The notes below the pieces were generated by a model. It was not told the origin of the DNA, searched no databases, and worked only from the letters and a program-made list of their open reading frames with translations. A stretch of DNA of 64,000 nt from Micromonospora sp. WMMD812 (lineage in GTDB: Bacteria > Actinomycetota > Actinomycetes > Mycobacteriales > Micromonosporaceae), in assembly GCF_027497215.1 (NCBI RefSeq), contig NZ_CP114904.1:1798001-1862000 (forward strand). The letters run 5' to 3'. The position numbers were made by a program, and so were the translations under genes. Of the stretch, positions 8,374 to 16,577 are shown piece by piece (positions within the stretch are counted from its first letter, which is position 1; the number at the start of each line of letters is the position of its first letter).

Positions 8374-8970
8374 CTAGTTCGGAGTCGACAGCCGCAGAGC
8401 CGCCTGGATGACCGTGGCGGCCGCGGCGCGCGCGTCGGCGGCGACCTGGGGGTCGTTGCAGGACGCGGCATACGCCGCCGCACCCTCGAAGATCACGGCG
8501 AGCTGCCGGGCCAGACCGTCCGGATCGGCGGCGCCGGCTTCGGCGGCGATGACGGCAAGGCGATCCCGGAAGGCACGCTTGTGCCGCTCGACCAGCCGGG
8601 CGACGTCGGGGAGTTCGCCCGCGGCCTCGACGACCGCGTTGTGGAACGGGCAACCGCGCTGGACAGCAGACGGGTCCGTTTCCAGCGGGTCGAAGATGGC
8701 GAGGAGCCGGCTAACGGGCGGCAAGTCGTCGCGGTCAAGCTGCCGCTCGGACGGGATCGGCGTGTCCTGGTAGCGGCCCAGGTAGGCCTCGACGAGGGCG
8801 TCCTTGGTCGGGAAGTGCTGGTAGAACGTGCGGGTCGAGACGTGAGCGGCGTCGGTGAGCGCCGCGATTCCGGTCGCGTGAATGCCCTGACGGTAGAACA
8901 GCCGACCGGCCGCCTGCATGATCCGCTCGCGCGCCCCGCGGCCCCCGCGTGACGTTGTCTGTGCGTCCAC
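8374..8970 (-). CDS. TetR/AcrR-family repressor
   Basis: 198 residues with a canonical TetR DNA-binding domain at about 14-60 (RERIMQAAGRLFYRQGIHATGIAALTDAAHVSTRTFYQHFPTKD region; the FYQHFPTKD recognition helix is visible) and a C-terminal ligand domain containing ERHKRAFRDRL and a late GAAAYAAS helix. It resembles the AcrR/TetR_C_LfrR-like group. The gene is divergent from the MBL-fold hydrolase at 9065, and the shared intergenic region carries two near-identical palindromes, so autoregulation and control of the hydrolase are likely. Confidence 0.9.
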   Translation of the reverse strand: MDAQTTSRGGRGARERIMQAAGRLFYRQGIHATGIAALTDAAHVSTRTFYQHFPTKDALVEAYLGRYQDTPIPSERQLDRDDLPPVSRLLAIFDPLETDPSAVQRGCPFHNAVVEAAGELPDVARLVERHKRAFRDRLAVIAAEAGAADPDGLARQLAVIFEGAAAYAASCNDPQVAADARAAAATVIQAALRLSTPN

Positions 8971-8973
8971 AGC

Positions 8974-9042
8974 TCAAAGTATAGCGATCGTTTTACATAC
9001 CGGGCGATGGTTGCTAGCGTCAAAGTACAGCGATCGCTCTAC
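8974..9042. promoter_or_regulatory. Two tandem TetR operator sites
   Basis: Two 23-bp copies, 8974-8996 and 9020-9042, differ at three bases and share CAAAGTA-AGCGATCG--T-TAC. The core GTACAGCGATCGCTCTAC at 9025-9042 is a palindrome at 16 of 18 positions; the left copy is less perfect. They start 46 bp apart. One lies just before the TetR gene, the other 22 bp before the MBL-fold gene. Confidence 0.8.
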
Positions 9043-9064
9043 CAAGACCTACCAGGAGAAACCC

Positions 9065-9976
9065 ATGTCCGACGGCACCCTCGGGTACGACGTCTTCGTG
9101 TCCGACCCGTTCCCGCAGACCATCCCCGGGCTGCTACCCAACGGCGAGCCGCGCCTGTTTGCGCCGCTGTCCACCACGCTGATCCACGGCCGCGACGACG
9201 CCGTGCTCGTCGACCCGCCGCTGCTCACCGACCAGGCGAAGGCGGTCGGCGACTGGGTCGAGGCTCACGGCAAGCGACTCACCCACATCTTCATCACCCA
9301 CGGCCACGGCGATCACTGGTTCACCGCCGACCTCCTGGCCAAGCGGTTCGGCGCCCAGGTCGTGGCCTCCGCCGACACGATCACTCAGATGCACGGCAGT
9401 GCGGCCGGCCGCGGGGCAGTGTGGGACAAGGCCTGGCCCGGGCAGATCCCGCCGTCCCCGGTCACGGCGGTCACCGTGCCCGGTAATAGGTTCACCCTCG
9501 AGGGGCGCGACCTCGTCATCGTCGAGGTCGGCCACAGCGACGGCGACGACACCACCGTCCTGCACGTGCCCGACCTCGACCTGGTAGTGGCCGGTGACGT
9601 CATCTACAACGGCGTCCACCAGTACCTCGGCCAATCGATGGGCGGCGGCCGCGACGCCTGGCGCCAGGCCATCGAGACCGTCAAGGCCCTGAACCCGCGC
9701 TGGATCGTCACGGGACACAAGGACAAGACCCTCGACGACGACGCCGCCCGCCTCCTCACCGAGACCCGCGAATACCTCGACGCCGCCGACGAACTCCTGC
9801 AGAAGCACGACACCGCTCTCAGCTTCTTCAACGCGATGCTCGAACGCTTCCCGAACCGCCATCTGGGAGCCCTCACCCTGTGGTCCAGCTCCCAAGCGCT
9901 CTACAACTCCCGCAAACACCCCGAAGACGCCCGCCGACACATGCTCGAAGGCTGGGTGTCGGTCTACCAGCCGTGA
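9065..9976 (+). CDS. Metallo-beta-lactamase-fold hydrolase
   Basis: 303 residues. The MBL zinc motif is complete: HxHxDH in ITHGHGDHWFTADLL, a third His in VEVGHSDGDD, Asp in VVAGDVIYNGVH and the terminal His in IVTGHKDK. The architecture resembles QuiP/lactonase-like and arylsulfatase-type MBL hydrolases with a helical C-terminus; the substrate is unknown and no signal peptide is visible. ATG 9065 follows AGGAGA. The in-frame open extension back to 8918 crosses the operators and is not coding. Likely repressed by the divergent TetR protein, which suggests a role in detoxifying or degrading a small inducer. Confidence 0.87.
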   Translation: MSDGTLGYDVFVSDPFPQTIPGLLPNGEPRLFAPLSTTLIHGRDDAVLVDPPLLTDQAKAVGDWVEAHGKRLTHIFITHGHGDHWFTADLLAKRFGAQVVASADTITQMHGSAAGRGAVWDKAWPGQIPPSPVTAVTVPGNRFTLEGRDLVIVEVGHSDGDDTTVLHVPDLDLVVAGDVIYNGVHQYLGQSMGGGRDAWRQAIETVKALNPRWIVTGHKDKTLDDDAARLLTETREYLDAADELLQKHDTALSFFNAMLERFPNRHLGALTLWSSSQALYNSRKHPEDARRHMLEGWVSVYQP

Positions 9977-10634
9977 GCGCCCTATCAACCACAGCACCAA
10001 CCCCGGGTTGATTTCTGCTTGTCGACAACGGAGAGCCGGTGGTGTGAGTCGTGCCCGTCCGGCGTCGCTCCAACGTCCACGACCCTGGCCTCTAAGACTG
10101 ATCGACCATGACACGGCAACCCCGCGCCGTTGTATCAGCTAGAGGATATTGACTCACGCCATCCGGCCACCGATACCGCGCCATCCCGTATGCTGTCGCC
10201 CCGCCCTCCTGGGGAGCGGGCCGCCGCCCGGCCCGCCACGTCATCCATGAAGGAGCGGAGCCGGTCAAGGCTGGGGTTTTAACCTGCTGACGTTGATTTG
10301 CCTGTCATTCCGGCATGGGTTTCGGGCAGGCGTGTGTGCGGTGCCGGGGTCAACGGCTGGGCCGTAGGCCCACCCCGCGGGGGCGTGGCCTTGACGCCGG
10401 CGCCGTGCGCGCCATGCTCGTGATGCCGGAATGCGGCGTCGTGGTGTGGTCGCGTCACCAGGTTCCAACCAGATGTCGGAGGGGGCAGGCCGGGTTCGGC
10501 TGCCGGTCATCCATTCGCCCCGCGGGTGGGGGCATGGTGATGTGCGACCGTGACCGGACGGGGTCAATCAAGCGGGCGGCCTCGCCGTCGGCCGACGGGG
10601 GCCAGACGTGGCACGACCACGCGTCCGAACCTGT
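9977..10634. other. Non-coding stretch before the mobile-element remains
   Basis: About 660 bp with no supported gene on either strand. It leads into the 3' end of an IS110 transposase fragment, so part may be the non-coding end of that element. Short open frames have no recognisable motif. Confidence 0.4.
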
Positions 10635-10829
10635 TCACGCCGCCGCCCGGGCCGGTGCGAGTGCACGGATGTGCCCGTCGCGCAGGCCGTAGTAGACGAG
10701 GGTGAGCAGCTTGCGGGCCACCGCGACGGTGGCGATGTTGCGTCCGCGTCGTTCGCCGATGCGAGCGCGGGTAGAGGTCAACCAGCCGGCGCTGTGCGGG
10801 ATGCCGTGAGCGGCCTCGATCGCAGCCCG
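10635..10829 (-). mobile_element. IS110-family transposase, C-terminal fragment
   Basis: On the minus strand about 64 codons read AIEAAHGIPHSAGWLTS, then GERRGRNIATVAVARKLL, then LVYYGLRDGHIRALAPARAAA and a stop at 10635. This is the tail typical of IS110/IS116/IS902 transposases. Everything upstream of the tail, including the catalytic DEDD domain, is missing. It abuts the rep remnant directly at about 10830, which marks the deletion or insertion junction. Confidence 0.7.
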
Positions 10830-11535
10830 CCGGGATCACCGTCGACGACCTGGAGGAAGCGGTTCACGCCGCCGCTCGGCAGATCACCGTCACCACACCC
10901 GCGCATCCCGACCGACCGCAAGGTTGGCTGGTCGCCTGGGGCGAGCAGGTCGACGTCCGACGGATCAACACCGCTGGCGGTGAGCTGACCGACGGCAAGG
11001 TCGCGGCCCTACCTTGCCAAGTACGCCACCAAGGCCACCGAAGCCACCGGCACTGCTCCACTCGACTCACCGCCGCCACCATCGACGACTACGCCGACCC
11101 CGAAGGCGACCACCTCGCCCGCCTCATCGACGCCTGCTGGCGACGTGGCCGACCCACCCCACCGCCACCAGCAGTGGCGCCACAACCCCCGACGACCGTC
11201 AAGACAGCCTCGACGCGACATCCGACGCCTACGCTGGACTGCGCCGGTGGGCGCACATGCTCGGCTTCGGCGGCCACTTCCTCACCAAGGCCTGCCGCTA
11301 CTCCGTCACCTTCGGCCTGCTCCACGACACCCACGCCATCTACCGCCGCGAAGAGGACGACGAACCGACAGACACGATCACCGTCGGCACCCTCACCTAT
11401 ATCGGGTCCGGCTGGCTCACCGAAGGTGATGCTTTGCTCGCCAACACCGCCGCTCGGCAGCGATGCGAGAGCAGACGCATCGGCCGGGAAGAACGCCCAC
11501 GAAGCTTGGCTCGTCGGGGCCGCCGCACGACCCAC
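10830..11535 (+). pseudogene. rep: Replication initiator (RepSA-like) of an integrative element, frameshifted
   Basis: Pieces of an actinomycete integrative-element replication initiator appear in three frames in the right order: QGWLVAWGEQVDVRRI, YLAKYATKATEATG, TIDDYADPEGDHLARLIDA, LRRWAHMLGFGGHFLTKACR, YSVTFGLLHD, VGTLTYIGSGWLTEGDALL and NAHEAWLVGAA. At least three frameshifts separate them, and the 5' part is lost at the IS110 junction. In intact elements this protein drives autonomous replication of the excised circle. The order rep, xis, int, att matches the AICE family (pSAM2 and relatives). Confidence 0.8.
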
Positions 11536-11538
11536 GAC

Positions 11539-11724
11539 CCCCGCCCCCGCTGGTACTCCCCCGCCGAGGTCGCCGCCCTGCTCGGCTTCGGCATCTCCAA
11601 GGTCAAGATGAAGATCGCCACCGGCGAGCTGCGCTCCATCAAGGACGGCAAGTACCGCCGCATCCGCCCCGAATGGATCGACGACTACGTCCGCGACCAG
11701 GTCCAACGCCATGAGGCCGCCTGA
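11539..11724 (+). pseudogene. xis: Excisionase-like helix-turn-helix (xis) remnant
   Basis: About 60 codons encode a MerR/excisionase-type winged helix: RWYSPAEVAALLGFGISKVK, then ATGELRSIKDGKYRRIRPE and WIDDYVRDQV before the stop at 11724. This is the usual AICE excisionase, placed between rep and int as expected. No start codon with a ribosome site lies close to the domain, and the frame runs straight in from the broken rep gene, so expression as a normal Xis is doubtful. The domain itself is undamaged. Confidence 0.65.
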
Positions 11725-11745
11725 TGCCTGGACGCACTACGTGCC

Positions 11746-12164
11746 AACGGCGAAGGCTCCATCTTTCCCTACCGCAACGGCTTCGCGGCCTACGTCTGGG
11801 TCACCAAGCCCGACGGGCGGCGCACCCGGAAGTACGTCTACGGCAAGACCCGCGAGGCCGTCCACGACAAGTGGATCAAACTGCACCAGCAGGCCAAGCA
11901 AGGGCCGGTGGCGACCATCGAGCCGCGCAACTTCCAGCGCTCCTGGCAACCAGCTGCGAAAAGACGGAGGTCACGCCGATCACCGTCCACGACGCCCGAC
12001 GTACCTGCGCCACGCTGCTTGCCGCCCTGGACGTCCACCCGAGAGTCGCCATGCAGGTGCTCCGGCACGCAAGGTTCTCGGTAACGATGGAGATCTACAC
12101 GCAGGTCTCATCCAAGGCGACGCGGGAAGCCCTCAAACGACTCGGCGATTCCCTCGGCCATTGA
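11746..12164 (+). pseudogene. int: Tyrosine-type integrase with internal deletion and frameshift
   Basis: The N-terminal arm-binding part is readable (GSIFPYRNGFAAYVWVTKPD, RRTRKYVYGKTREAVHDKW), then jumps to NFQRS and, after a frameshift near 11943, to the C-terminal catalytic part TPITVHDARRTCATLLAALD, HPRVAMQVLRHARFSVTMEI and YTQVSSKATREAL. The core-binding domain and the first catalytic Arg, roughly 200 residues in relatives, are missing. HxxR, the second His and the nucleophile Tyr remain. It lies next to the att fragment at 12241, as in AICEs. It cannot be an active recombinase. Confidence 0.85.
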
Positions 12165-12240
12165 GCACCGCTGCTGTACTAGATTGCTGAACGACAGCAG
12201 AAAGCCACCTCCCGAACCCGGAAAGTGGCCTTTGACCTGC

Positions 12241-12280
12241 GTGGGCGATACTGAGATCGAACCAGTGACCTCTTCGGTGT
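12241..12280 (-). repeat. att-like direct repeat 1: 3' part of tRNA-Val(CAC)
   Basis: Read on the minus strand, this is the variable loop, T-arm (ACTGGTTCGATCTCAGT) and acceptor 3' strand ATCGCCCAC of a tRNA-Val, with part of the anticodon arm. It matches 26320-26359 in the same orientation with two mismatches in 40. The 5' half of a tRNA is absent. It is preceded by a hairpin (12201-12233) and TTTGACCTGCG. Interpreted as an attachment-site remnant of the element whose integrase ends at 12164. Confidence 0.75.
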
Positions 12281-12501
12281 AAAACAGGACGCTGCACCGA
12301 CTCTGACCTGCGAAAAGAAGCAGCCGCAGCTCAGGGTGGGTGCAGTTAAGTTCCGTCCGGTGCGGTTGGGTGCCGTTCGGAGCCGTTCAGCGCACGCTGC
12401 TGCTCCCAATCTGCTCCCCCGATCCGGAACTGGCGGCGGGCTGCTGAGGTTGCCGGCAGGCCGGCGGCCCGAGCGCCAGCCTGCAATTGCGGACCGCGTG
12501 C

Positions 12502-13305
12502 CTATGGACTCCAGCGCTCGGCGGGTAGGCAGTCCGTGCCTCTCTTGCCGTAGACGGGGGTGCCGGATGAGTCGGCGTAGCAGGTGTCGAATTCGTCGGA
12601 CGGACGAAACAGCAGGCGGCGGTCGATCTCAGTGCCGGTGGCGTCATAGCTGACCAGCTCAGCGTCCTCGTTGACGCTGGCGCCGCCGGTGAGCAGGCCG
12701 AACACGCCATCTTTCACCCGCGCCGCAGTCGTCTGCCCGTCGCCGTGTTCGAGCAGCAGCCGGTGCACCCGAGCGCTGACCCGGCCGGTCACGGCGACGT
12801 CACCGCCGTCGATTTCGGTCGACGTCAGGAGGAGTCGCTGGACCGGGCCGGGCAACCAGTCCCGTTGTGGCCAGTCGCGCTCCCCACTGACACTCCCACT
12901 GATCTCCTCACCCGGCGACATGGAGACATCGCAGGTGAGGTAACCCGTGTCCGTCATGAACAGCGCCACGGCACGGTGGTGCTGTTCGGCGGCCACGGCG
13001 AGCTGGTCCAACGACACCGGAAGCCGGTCAGTTTGTGCGTTCCACGACAGGCACTGCTCCATCGCCTGGCGAAGCGTCGGCGACAACTCGCCCGGACCCA
13101 TCGCCAGGTGTTGCACATCGTCGCCGTTCGGTGCCACCGCCACGCCGGCCACCACCGCTGCGGCCGCCGCCAGGGTGGCAATCCCGAGTCGGACGGCCGT
13201 TCGGGGTCGCGGCCGGTGGATCGACGTCATCAGATCCGCCCGCATGCGCGCCGCCTTGCCAGGCGGCAGATCCCGCTCGACAGGCGGGTCGAGAACGTTT
13301 TTCAT
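12502..13305 (-). CDS. Membrane-anchored protein, probable anti-sigma partner
   Basis: 267 residues: a cytosolic N-terminus of about 38 residues, one membrane helix at about 40-60 (LGIATLAAAAAVVAGVAVA) and a large extracytoplasmic domain of no recognised family. The start overlaps the stop of the ECF sigma gene by four bases (ATGA at 13302-13305), the usual arrangement for a sigma factor and its regulator. The N-terminal segment RDLPPGKAARMRADLMTSIH is like the short sigma-facing region of actinobacterial CU044_5270-type proteins. There is no zinc motif. The anti-sigma role is inferred from position and topology. Confidence 0.6.
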   Translation of the reverse strand: MKNVLDPPVERDLPPGKAARMRADLMTSIHRPRPRTAVRLGIATLAAAAAVVAGVAVAPNGDDVQHLAMGPGELSPTLRQAMEQCLSWNAQTDRLPVSLDQLAVAAEQHHRAVALFMTDTGYLTCDVSMSPGEEISGSVSGERDWPQRDWLPGPVQRLLLTSTEIDGGDVAVTGRVSARVHRLLLEHGDGQTTAARVKDGVFGLLTGGASVNEDAELVSYDATGTEIDRRLLFRPSDEFDTCYADSSGTPVYGKRGTDCLPAERWSP

Positions 13306-13883
13306 CGCACTTCCTCCTTGTTGTGGTCAGTGACCATCCGAGCCAGCCGGGCTCTCGCGCGACTCACGCGGGAACGGACGGCGCCTTCGCTGATTCCGAG
13401 GACTGTCGCCGCCTCGCCGTACGGCACACCGGACCACAGGCACAGAGCAACCGCTTCGCGCTCTGCCCGAGGTAGTCGACGGACCACCGCAAGGATCTTG
13501 GTCACCTGCCGCTCGTCATCGAGCCGCGCGGCCACGTCGCCGGCCGGGTCTTCGTCTGCCTCCCGCTGCGGCGGCAACCTCCGCAGGGCTGCCAACCACC
13601 GCCGGGCCGAACGCCACTCAGTACGAGCCGCGTTGGTGGCGACCACCAGCAGCCAAGGCAACGCCGATCTGTCAACCAGGCGCGCCTGTCCGCGCCTACG
13701 CCACGCGACCAGGAAGGTCGATTGCATAACGTCTTCCGCCACGGCCCACGAGCCGGTGAGCCGGAACGCGTGGTTGTACACCGCCCGGTGGTACCGGTCG
13801 AAGAGCCGGCCGAAGGCGATCTCGTCACCGGCCGCGACAGCCGAGCACAGATCTTGGTCAGACGGCTGTATCTCTGTCGTCAC
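13302..13883 (-). CDS. ECF-family RNA polymerase sigma factor
   Basis: 193 residues with region sigma-2 at about 20-90 (FDRYHRAVYNHAFRLTG, AEDVMQSTFLVAWRRR) and sigma-4 at about 125-180 (LPRAEREAVALCLWSGVPY, EAATVLGISEGAVRSRVSRA). It resembles the SigE-like actinobacterial groups whose partner is a single-pass membrane protein. Start GTG 13881-13883. It forms a translationally coupled pair with the membrane protein downstream. Located inside the decayed island, yet both frames are intact, suggesting the pair is still under selection. Confidence 0.88.
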   Translation of the reverse strand: MTTEIQPSDQDLCSAVAAGDEIAFGRLFDRYHRAVYNHAFRLTGSWAVAEDVMQSTFLVAWRRRGQARLVDRSALPWLLVVATNAARTEWRSARRWLAALRRLPPQREADEDPAGDVAARLDDERQVTKILAVVRRLPRAEREAVALCLWSGVPYGEAATVLGISEGAVRSRVSRARARLARMVTDHNKEEVR

Positions 13884-13967
13884 ACCCCACTATCGCCGGC
13901 GGGAGCGAACATGTTGCAGATGCCTTCGATCACCGGGGGAGGCGGCTACGACGTCAGACGCGATCGT

Positions 13968-14100
13968 CGTCGTGGTGGTCGGGCAGAAAGTCGCCCTCGG
14001 CTGCGGCCATACCGGCAAAAGACCGTCACTATCGACGTCACCGACACCGCCCTCGTCATCGCCTACGACGACGGCCCCCGCACCGTCCGAGCCCAAGTGA
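13968..14100 (+). mobile_element. IS481-type transposase C-terminal fragment, frameshifted
   Basis: Reads VVVGQKVALGCGHTGK, then after a one-base shift KTVTIDVTDTALVIAYDDGP and RTVRAQ. This resembles the beta-strand C-terminus of IS481-family integrases (GKTVTV--T-T-L-I---DG-RTVRRT). Upstream catalytic parts are absent. It joins directly to an IS630-like fragment. Confidence 0.5.
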
Positions 14101-14134
14101 ACTATTGGCCGCCGCAACCCACCACGAGTCATCG

Positions 14135-14317
14135 CAGCGATACGTCCGCCAGGCCATCCGCCGCGACACCTTCACCAGCGTTCCCGGCCTCATTGGTGCC
14201 TTCCGCACCTTCATCGACGCCTACAACCAGCGCTGCCAGCCCTTCACCTGGACCAAGACCGCGGATCAGATCCTCACCAGGCACATCGTCAGCGCCATCA
14301 GCCGTCGTCGGCGCTGC
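14135..14317 (+). mobile_element. IS630-type transposase C-terminal fragment
   Basis: About 60 codons read RRDTFTSVPGLIGAFRTFID, AYNQRCQPFTWTKTADQIL and a basic tail. This is the end of IS630-family transposases, where the E of the DDE triad lies just upstream and F-WTKTAD-I is conserved. The DDE core is missing. It ends about 70 bp before the LD-carboxypeptidase start. Confidence 0.65.
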
Positions 14318-14384
14318 GCGGGCGAGGTCTGGGTCGCTTGGGCCCTGTGTAGCGTGTCGCTGCGCGTGTTGGGACACTGCGCCG

Positions 14385-15407
14385 GTGACCGGTTCTGCAC
14401 TGCCTCAACTGCTTCGGCCTCGTGCCCTGAGGCCCGGAGATCTCGTCGTTGTCGCATCGCTGTCCGGGCCGCTCCATGCCGCTTACGAGCCCGACCTCGA
14501 GCAGGCGGTAGTCGTGCTCGAGCGGATGGGATTTCGCGTGCGTCGGGCACCGCTACTCGAAGCAGGGCGCCATCATTGGTGGAGCGCGGCTACGCCGGCG
14601 GAGATCGCCCGGGATTTCAATGCTCTTCTGCGTGATCCTGAGGTGCGCGCCATCATCGCGCATGACGGCGGCCAGACGGCGCTCGGCTACCTCGACCTGA
14701 TCGACGTTGAGGCGATCGCTGCCGACCCCAAGCCGATCCTCGGCTACAGCGACATCTCGCTGCTGCATCTGGTGATCTATGCACGGACGGGTCTCGTCGG
14801 GTTCCATGCCGACTTGGCCACGCCTGGACTCGGCGGGGCATGGCAGGTTGCGCCCGCAGCGCGCCGAGCGGAACTTGAAAAGCTCTACTCGACGTTGCTG
14901 ACCGGTACGGAGGCGATCGGTGCGCTGCCTGCCACCCCGTCGTGGGAGTGCTGGCGCGCCGGTCGCGCCGAAGGCCGGCTGATCGGCGGAGTGATCAATC
15001 GCATTGTTCTGGCGCAGGCGACGCCTTACGCGCTGCCGCTCGAGTGGTTCGACGGTGCGGTGCTGTTCTGGGAGGAGATGGGCGGCCAAGCGTCGTACGT
15101 GTGGAGCTATCTGCAGGTGCTGCGGCACTGCGGCATCCTCGATCGGATCTCCGGCATGGTTGTGGGCGTCCCATACGAGATCGAAGGGCTCGAAGCGCCC
15201 GACGCGTCCCCGACCCTGCGCGAGATAGTCCTCGACGTCCTCGGCGATCGTGACATCCCGGTCCTGGGCAACGTCGAGTTCGGACACGCCGGTCCGAACC
15301 TGCCGATGCCGGTCGGCATCCGCGTCGACCTCGATGCGCAGCAACGGACGTTGTCGCTGCTCGAACCGACGGTACGGCCTCACGCGACAACAGGACCGGT
15401 CGGCTGA
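14385..15407 (+). CDS. LD-carboxypeptidase (peptidase family S66, MccF-like)
   Basis: 340 residues of the S66 family, serine peptidases that cleave L-D bonds in murein peptides or, in the MccF branch, detoxify microcin C-type peptide-nucleotides. Motifs: VVVASLSGP near the N-terminus, AIIAHDGGQTALGYLDLIDV, nucleophile region ILGYSDISLLHL, SWECWRAGRAEGRLIGG with a catalytic Glu candidate, and the histidine motif VEFGHAGPNLPMPVG. It is cytosolic. GTG 14385 is chosen because it starts the conserved domain and lies after the transposase fragments. It is intact although surrounded by insertion-sequence debris. Confidence 0.85.
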   Translation: MTGSALPQLLRPRALRPGDLVVVASLSGPLHAAYEPDLEQAVVVLERMGFRVRRAPLLEAGRHHWWSAATPAEIARDFNALLRDPEVRAIIAHDGGQTALGYLDLIDVEAIAADPKPILGYSDISLLHLVIYARTGLVGFHADLATPGLGGAWQVAPAARRAELEKLYSTLLTGTEAIGALPATPSWECWRAGRAEGRLIGGVINRIVLAQATPYALPLEWFDGAVLFWEEMGGQASYVWSYLQVLRHCGILDRISGMVVGVPYEIEGLEAPDASPTLREIVLDVLGDRDIPVLGNVEFGHAGPNLPMPVGIRVDLDAQQRTLSLLEPTVRPHATTGPVG

Positions 15408-15593
15408 GCAACGCGGATCAGTGGGCTCACGGTATCGGCAGCACCCGGGGGCCGACTCAGGCTTTGGTGACATCGCCGCAGCCGAGCATGGACTCGCGTG
15501 CACACAGCCATCGCCAGGTGCACTTGGGCCTGACCCGCTTTGACGGACATCCGAGATCAGGAACCCGTGGGCTCCGGGAGGATGTCCAGCATC

Positions 15594-15905
15594 ATGGAGA
15601 GCGTGGGGAAGAAGCGATCGAGGCCTCGGCGGGCGTTCACGCCGGAGTTCAAGGCCGAGATCGTCGAGTTGTGTCAACGTGATGACCGCACCGTCGGGCA
15701 GGTGGCCAGGGATTTCGACTTGACCGAGACTGCGGTTCGGCAATGGGTCAAGCAGGCCGAGTTGGATGCCGGCACCCGTGATGACGGGCTGACCTCGGAT
15801 GAGCGGGCGGAGCTTGCCCGGTTGCGGCAGGAGAACCGCCGGCTTCAGCAGGACGTCGACATCCTGAAGCGGGCGACGGCTTTCTTCGCGAGGGAGACCC
15901 GGTGA
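15594..15905 (+). mobile_element. IS3-family transposase OrfA
   Basis: About 103 residues: helix-turn-helix of the IS3 OrfA type (RRAFTPEFKAEIVELCQRDD, TVGQVARDFDLTETAVRQWV) followed by a leucine zipper (RAELARLRQENRRLQQDVDI). It binds the element's inverted repeats and pairs with OrfB. ATG 15594 has GGGAGG at 15576-15581, spacing 12; the upstream ATG 15582 abuts that sequence and is unlikely. The frame is complete, but its partner is truncated, so the insertion sequence is dead. Confidence 0.88.
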
Positions 15906-16228
15906 ACGTGTATCCGTTCATCGAGGCGGAGCAGGCCGGCAGGCGCAGCGTCAAACGTGCGTGTGAGCTGTTGAAGGTATCCCGGTCCGCCTACTACGCC
16001 CGCAATGAGCGCAGCACCCGCGAGTTGGTCGACGAGCAGCTCACCGTCAAGATCCGCGAAGTGCACGCGGCGTCGAACGGCACCTATGGAGCACCGCGGA
16101 TCCACGCTGAGCTTGTCGACGCAGGCCTGCGACATGGCCATAAACGCATCGCCCGCCGGATGCGGGCCGCCGGGATCCGCGGCAAGAGCCCACGCCGATG
16201 GCAGGTCACGGCGACCGTTTCGGTGTGA
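15902..16228 (+). pseudogene. IS3-family transposase OrfB, truncated before the DDE domain
   Basis: Only the first 100 or so residues of OrfB survive: VYPFIEAEQAGRRSVKRACE, LLKVSRSAYYARNERSTREL, GTYGAPRIHAELVDAGLRHG and KRIARRMRAAGIRG (HTH_21 region). The rve integrase core with its DDE residues is missing; the sequence diverges after GKSPRRWQVTATVSV and stops at 16228. The GTG start overlaps the OrfA stop by four bases. OrfB is about 280 residues when whole. Confidence 0.85.
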
Positions 16229-16577
16229 ACTGGCGGCAGTGAGGCCCGGTTCGGCCGCGTTGGAGGTCAGACGGCTGGCTCGGGCCGGTCGAGGCGTTCC
16301 TGGTGCCAGGGTTGCTTCCCTTCTCTAGCGATCCCATGGCGTCGACGGGTATCTCGAACTCCCTGCCGCACGGGCGTTGTCCTCGCCCCTCCCTGCCCTA
16401 CTTGCCGGTTCCCGACTGGCCGGACCGGGCACGTTTACGCCTGAACGGAGCTGGTACTCGACAGGTGCTGCACCTGGTCTGAGGGCGGGCCGTTCGAGCG
16501 TTCGGATATCGGCCGTCGTCGCCCGCCACCGGCTCGACGAAAACGCACACATGCAGTTCATTGGGAAGGGAACCGCC
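16229..16577. other. Intergenic stretch after the truncated IS3
   Basis: About 350 bp with no supported gene. It runs from the truncation point of OrfB to the ribosome site of the hydrolase at 16578. No right-hand inverted repeat of the insertion sequence could be recognised. Confidence 0.4.
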
